Shown here piece after piece: positions 60,086-64,000 of a DNA stretch of 64,000 nt. Made by a program: the position numbers and the translations under genes. Within the stretch, counting starts at the first letter, position 1. The number at the start of each line of letters is the position of its first letter. The stretch is taken from contig JAFXDD010000041.1 in assembly GCA_017516285.1 (NCBI GenBank), forward strand, positions 1 through 64,000. The letters are read 5' to 3'. The notes below the pieces were generated by a model, which saw only the letters and a program-made list of their open reading frames with translations, did not search any database and had not been told where the DNA came from. The DNA is from Lachnospiraceae bacterium. Its GTDB lineage: Bacteria; Bacillota_A; Clostridia; Lachnospirales; Lachnospiraceae.

Positions 60086-63000
60086 ATGAAAAATAAAAAG
60101 CGAAAAATAATTTGCTCGGTGATTTCTCTTATGTTGTGCATCACGATGCTTTTGGGTACCACATTAGCCTGGTTTACCAGTACGGTTTCCGTTACCGCTA
60201 ATGGACTTTTGGCGGGCAAGCTCAAAATTGATTTTCAGAAGTATAATGTTAATAATACTTCAGCCACAGCAGCAGGAAAGTATGAAAGCTTGAGAGACAG
60301 TGAAGAAAATATCTTCAGCGATGGAGAAAATACGCTTTACTGGAGGCCGGGACAAACGGAGATTTTGTATCTGGCAGTAAAGAATCTGGAAACTCTGTCA
60401 GTAAAATATAATATTTTACTGAGTGTAAGCGGCATAGAGACCGGCGAGGTTTTTGAATATGCAATTCTGGATGGTGTGGTAGCAGAGACAGAGGAAGCTG
60501 CTTTATTAAACAATGCAGAAAGTTGGGATGATATAACAGCCATCGATGGCGTGCAGAGTGGTAAAATTGATGCGGCAAATATCGTAGCAGCGCCGAACGG
60601 CATGCTAGGAAGCCAGGGGGCAACTGATTATTTTGCATTGGCGGTACATATGGATGAGGATGCCGGCAACCAGTATCAGGGAAAGAAAATTACCATTGAT
60701 GTGCAGGTGAATGCCGTACAGTCAGACGGTGAGCTGGAGGGCGGACCTAACTTAGGAAGCATGATCTGGGTAAAAGAGGATTTTGAAACAAAAGGAGCGG
60801 GTACTGCTTTAACCTATTTTGAGTTAGGTAATCGTGTGGCTATTCAGGATGAAGCGGATGGAAATACCTATATGCTTATGGAAAGAACCGTTGAGAATGC
60901 GATGCATGTGAATGCGTCCCGTATTGCTTCTTATTCAGACTACGTAGTATATGAGTTTGACCTTAAAGTATTTGATTTAGCGCAATCCGGATTTTCTTTT
61001 TATATGACCGATATGAAAGAGGACGACCCGGTGGAGTTCTATGCAGGAGCCCTGTTAAAAGATGGCATCTGGGTATTTGGCGACAAAACACAGATGCAGT
61101 TGGAGCAGGATACCTGGTACAGCATTGGTATTGCAATAGACTATTATACACGTACAGTTACTTATTATTTTGAGGATGAGATTGTCTCCACTGATAAATT
61201 ACCGACGAACTTTGCCATAGAGGGAGATTGGACAACTGCTGAAAGCGTGCGTTGGCATGTTAATACGTGGACACCGCTTGGTAATATGGGTGTAACATTC
61301 AATGATAAGAGCAAGATAGGTATTGACAATGTACGTATTTATGATGCAAAAGAGCCGTTGGAGGAATTAGGCGATATCCAGAAGGTGATTGAGCTGACGG
61401 ATGAAAGCGTATTTGAAGACCAGACTCCGTATGCAAATGCATTACGCGGCTATATGGCTGTTCATAAGAGAAGCGGTGTTGTTTTTGTTAATGGGAAGAA
61501 ATCATTATTACCAACTCTTCCATATGCGAAGGATGATGAGACTATTATTCAGACAGCAGAGCTTGCAGAGCTGCTTGGTATAGAGCTTCCGGCAGGTACT
61601 GCGGCAGAAATGGATGTGGAAGCATTCTTTACAAGCGTATTAAATAAAAAGGTTTATACGGATGATACGACTATCAGCAGCGGTATGGTTATTGCCGGAG
61701 ATACTGTTTATGCAGCTCCGGAAGGAGAAGAAGAACTTCAAAAATTAAATGACTATTTATTCTACCTCAGACCATCTGCCGAAGAACTGATTGAGCTTTA
61801 TCAGGAAAGCGGTATGGCGAATGTACATCCGCGTATTCAGGCTACACAGGCGGACTTTGACAGAATACGTACAGCATACCAGCAGAATTCAAATGCATAT
61901 ATAACGGAATGGGTAAATGAACTTTTGAAAGAGGCAGAGTTGTTGGCAGCAGAGCCGACGGTAATCTATGAATTCAGATCTCTCGGTGTTCTGTTAGAGG
62001 TCTGCAGAGATGTATTAAATAAGATGTATACCTTTGGTATGGCGTATCAGATAACTGGTGACAAGAAATATGCAGACAGGGCTTATCAGGATTTAGAGGC
62101 TGTATCTAATTTCTATAACTGGCATCCGCAGCATGCACTGGATATTGGAGAACTGGCAGCTGCCGTAGCTATCGGATATGACTGGATGTACCATGCATTT
62201 ACAGAGGAGCAGAGAGCAGTTATCGAAAAAGGTCTCTATAATAATGCCTTCTATGATGCGATTGATATGTATCAGGGCGAATTTACCTATATGTATGCTC
62301 TTTCTTATGGTGAAGATAACTGGTGTACGGTTGTCAGCGGTGGCTTGGCCATGGCAGCCCTTGCTATGATGGATGTATATCCTGAGGTCGCTTCTAATGT
62401 GCTGCAGCATGCCATTAAAGCATCTGATAATTATCTCTTCCATATGGCACCGGAGGGCGCATGGTATGAAGGACCACATTATTGGGAATATGTTGCACAG
62501 TATTTGACCAAGATGCTTTCCTCTATGGAAACTGCACTTGGTACAGACCTTAGTCTGGGTACTGCAGAAGGAGTTTCCACTACAGCTACATATGTAATTA
62601 ACCTTCAGGGTGATCAGGGTATCTTTACTTACGGAGATGGTGTGACTGCAAAGATATATGTTCCGGAAATGATGTATCTCGGAAATAAATATGATGATGT
62701 TGTACCACAAACTGTCGTACTAAATAAAACAGGCGGTACCATGATTGACGGAACGGATTTGGCATTGGCGCTTTTGTGGTATGATACTGATATTACAGCT
62801 ACGAACGTAGAGCTTCCACTGGATTCCTATTATGAAGGGGATGCCGTGGTAGCTATGCATGATACCTTTGCTGAAGGAGAGACCACTTTTGTAGCATATC
62901 ATGCAGGTGACAATTCACTAAGCCATGGCCATCTGGATGCCGGAAGCTTTGTATTTGATAGTGATGGTGTCAGATGGGCCAAGGAGCTTGGAATGGGCAA

Positions 63001-64000
63001 TTACAGTACAGAAGGTTACTGGGATGAGACAGACGGAGGCGTACGTTGGAATATCTTCCGCATGAGAGCAGAGGCTCACAATACTCTTGTGATTAATCCG
63101 GACGGAGAACAGGATCAGGAATTTAATTCTTATTCACCGATTACTAAGTTTGAATCAAAGCCAAGAGGAACTATCGTGCTTTCTGATTTGACAGAAGCAT
63201 ATGTGGATGATGCAAATTTTGTTAAGCGTGGTCTGGCATTTACAGACAATAGAAGAAGTCTGGTCATTCGTGATGAAATTGATTTAAAGGCGGATGGCAG
63301 CGATGTATATTGGTTTATGCTTACAGATTCTGCCGTTAATATTGCAGATGATGGTCAATCTGCTATTCTTACACAAAACGGAAAGCAGATGCAGCTGGAA
63401 TTTGTATCCAATCAGACAGGCACGATTACCTGTGCGACAGCAGCACCTTTAATCACGGAAGGAATTATTTATCAGCCTAAGGAAAGCGCAAAGAGAATTG
63501 CAATTGAATTTACGGATGCCAAGGCGGGAGAACTGAATATCACCGTGAAGCTGACTCCATATGGTACAGTGGCTGATCCAGCGCAGGTTACCGATTATGA
63601 TAAGAATATGGCAGAATGGACCATTGCTGATGGTATCATTCCGACGGCACCGGTGTTAGAGAACTTAAAAGTAAATGGTGAGGACATGATAGTTGAAGGT
63701 CTGACGAATGTTTACTATTATGTAGAAGGCACATTGACAGAAGTTCCTGAAATCGTTGCCACATGCTCTACTGCTTATGTTGAGCAGACTGGTTCGCTGG
63801 ATGCAGGTGTTAAGATTGTTTTGACAGATAAGGCTGATGCCACAAATAAGGCTACATATCTGATTAACTTTAAGGCGGTTCCGGCACCACAGCAATTTGA
63901 AGGAAAAACATCCATCCAGTCATATTCTTCTGTGGCAAACCTTGAACCGGAGCCTGCGAACATAGCGGCAAATGTCATAGATGGTGACTTGAATACTCGT
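60086..64000 (+). CDS. TasA-LamG-heparinase II/III-like polysaccharide lyase (partial, runs off the right edge)
   Basis: 1305 codons are open to the window end with no stop; ATG 60086 follows GAGGAGG. Domain order (approximate residues): SipW-type signal with GTTLAWFTST (1-35); TasA domain (36-215); LamG-like (225-430), homologous to the previous protein; short copper-amine-oxidase-N-like fold (445-560); alpha/alpha toroid of an alginate/heparin-lyase type (575-840), with DNWC (about 743) and EGPHYWEY (about 795); heparinase II/III beta-sandwich (870-1170), with SHGHLDAGSF (944) and HNTLV (997); the last residues (IDGDLNTR) begin an F5/8-type C domain. Expected to cleave a uronate-containing polysaccharide by elimination. 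Confidence 0.82.
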   Translation, partial: MKNKKRKIICSVISLMLCITMLLGTTLAWFTSTVSVTANGLLAGKLKIDFQKYNVNNTSATAAGKYESLRDSEENIFSDGENTLYWRPGQTEILYLAVKNLETLSVKYNILLSVSGIETGEVFEYAILDGVVAETEEAALLNNAESWDDITAIDGVQSGKIDAANIVAAPNGMLGSQGATDYFALAVHMDEDAGNQYQGKKITIDVQVNAVQSDGELEGGPNLGSMIWVKEDFETKGAGTALTYFELGNRVAIQDEADGNTYMLMERTVENAMHVNASRIASYSDYVVYEFDLKVFDLAQSGFSFYMTDMKEDDPVEFYAGALLKDGIWVFGDKTQMQLEQDTWYSIGIAIDYYTRTVTYYFEDEIVSTDKLPTNFAIEGDWTTAESVRWHVNTWTPLGNMGVTFNDKSKIGIDNVRIYDAKEPLEELGDIQKVIELTDESVFEDQTPYANALRGYMAVHKRSGVVFVNGKKSLLPTLPYAKDDETIIQTAELAELLGIELPAGTAAEMDVEAFFTSVLNKKVYTDDTTISSGMVIAGDTVYAAPEGEEELQKLNDYLFYLRPSAEELIELYQESGMANVHPRIQATQADFDRIRTAYQQNSNAYITEWVNELLKEAELLAAEPTVIYEFRSLGVLLEVCRDVLNKMYTFGMAYQITGDKKYADRAYQDLEAVSNFYNWHPQHALDIGELAAAVAIGYDWMYHAFTEEQRAVIEKGLYNNAFYDAIDMYQGEFTYMYALSYGEDNWCTVVSGGLAMAALAMMDVYPEVASNVLQHAIKASDNYLFHMAPEGAWYEGPHYWEYVAQYLTKMLSSMETALGTDLSLGTAEGVSTTATYVINLQGDQGIFTYGDGVTAKIYVPEMMYLGNKYDDVVPQTVVLNKTGGTMIDGTDLALALLWYDTDITATNVELPLDSYYEGDAVVAMHDTFAEGETTFVAYHAGDNSLSHGHLDAGSFVFDSDGVRWAKELGMGNYSTEGYWDETDGGVRWNIFRMRAEAHNTLVINPDGEQDQEFNSYSPITKFESKPRGTIVLSDLTEAYVDDANFVKRGLAFTDNRRSLVIRDEIDLKADGSDVYWFMLTDSAVNIADDGQSAILTQNGKQMQLEFVSNQTGTITCATAAPLITEGIIYQPKESAKRIAIEFTDAKAGELNITVKLTPYGTVADPAQVTDYDKNMAEWTIADGIIPTAPVLENLKVNGEDMIVEGLTNVYYYVEGTLTEVPEIVATCSTAYVEQTGSLDAGVKIVLTDKADATNKATYLINFKAVPAPQQFEGKTSIQSYSSVANLEPEPANIAANVIDGDLNTR

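Overview
The window looks like the chromosome of an anaerobic gut Clostridium-type Firmicute, most likely Lachnospiraceae. The evidence is moderately low GC, strong AGGAGG ribosome binding sites, a BlaI/M56 pair, a high-molecular-weight rubredoxin, a YlmH S4 protein, DUF4364, paired CobW/G3E GTPases and SipW/TasA-type export. This is inferred from gene content only; no 16S gene is present.

Layout. 245-3076: a TPR lipoprotein, a Mbeg1-like hydrolase and a class-I glutamine amidotransferase. 3281-8464: a uronate catabolic cluster (KduI, FCD-type GntR regulator, DhuD/KduD-type SDR, DhuI-type RpiB-family isomerase, KDPG aldolase fused to a VOC-like domain but frameshifted, KDG kinase). 8565-24043: a compact tail-plus-lysis locus with two divergent XRE regulators, a late activator, tail tube, frameshifted tail chaperones, tape measure, distal tail, hub, receptor-binding protein, XhlA, holin and amidase. 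I find no integrase, terminase, portal, protease or capsid gene, so it is best read as an F-type (non-contractile) tailocin. A separate cassette of three zinc-ribbon proteins, an SPFH/SHOCT protein and a SHOCT membrane protein (13694-17375), with its own terminator and a possible promoter, sits inside the tail operon. A tRNA-Leu(CAG) follows.

24379-35551: BlaI-type repressor and M56 peptidase, a 189-bp MITE-like hairpin, YbaK-like deacylase, flavin reductase-rubredoxin, MNT/HEPN pair, RNase P RNA, two CobW-family proteins, ClC channel, YlmH, PF06541 membrane protein and ROK glucokinase. 35615-39467: AGCS symporter with divergent LysR, DUF4364 protein and a radical SAM protein. 39728-56124: a glycan locus (intracellular beta-mannosidase, membrane AraC sensor, CUT1 ABC transporter without ATPase, second AraC regulator, SGNH hydrolase, FAD oxidoreductase, GH20-like hexosaminidase, NagA, two Gfo/Idh/MocA enzymes), plausibly for mannose/GlcNAc-containing oligosaccharides such as N-glycan cores.

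56203-64000 (open at the right edge): a SipW/TasA-type surface system with a dual-TasA-domain membrane protein, SipW-like signal peptidase, a Pro/Thr/Glu-repeat exported protein, a TasA-LamG-like protein, and a very large TasA-LamG-heparinase II/III-like lyase that continues past the window. Unsaturated uronates from such a lyase are the natural feedstock of the 3281-8464 pathway, so the two ends of the window may be functionally linked. The two most interesting systems are the capsid-less tail locus with its SPFH/zinc-ribbon cassette, and the SipW-exported TasA-lyase fusion.
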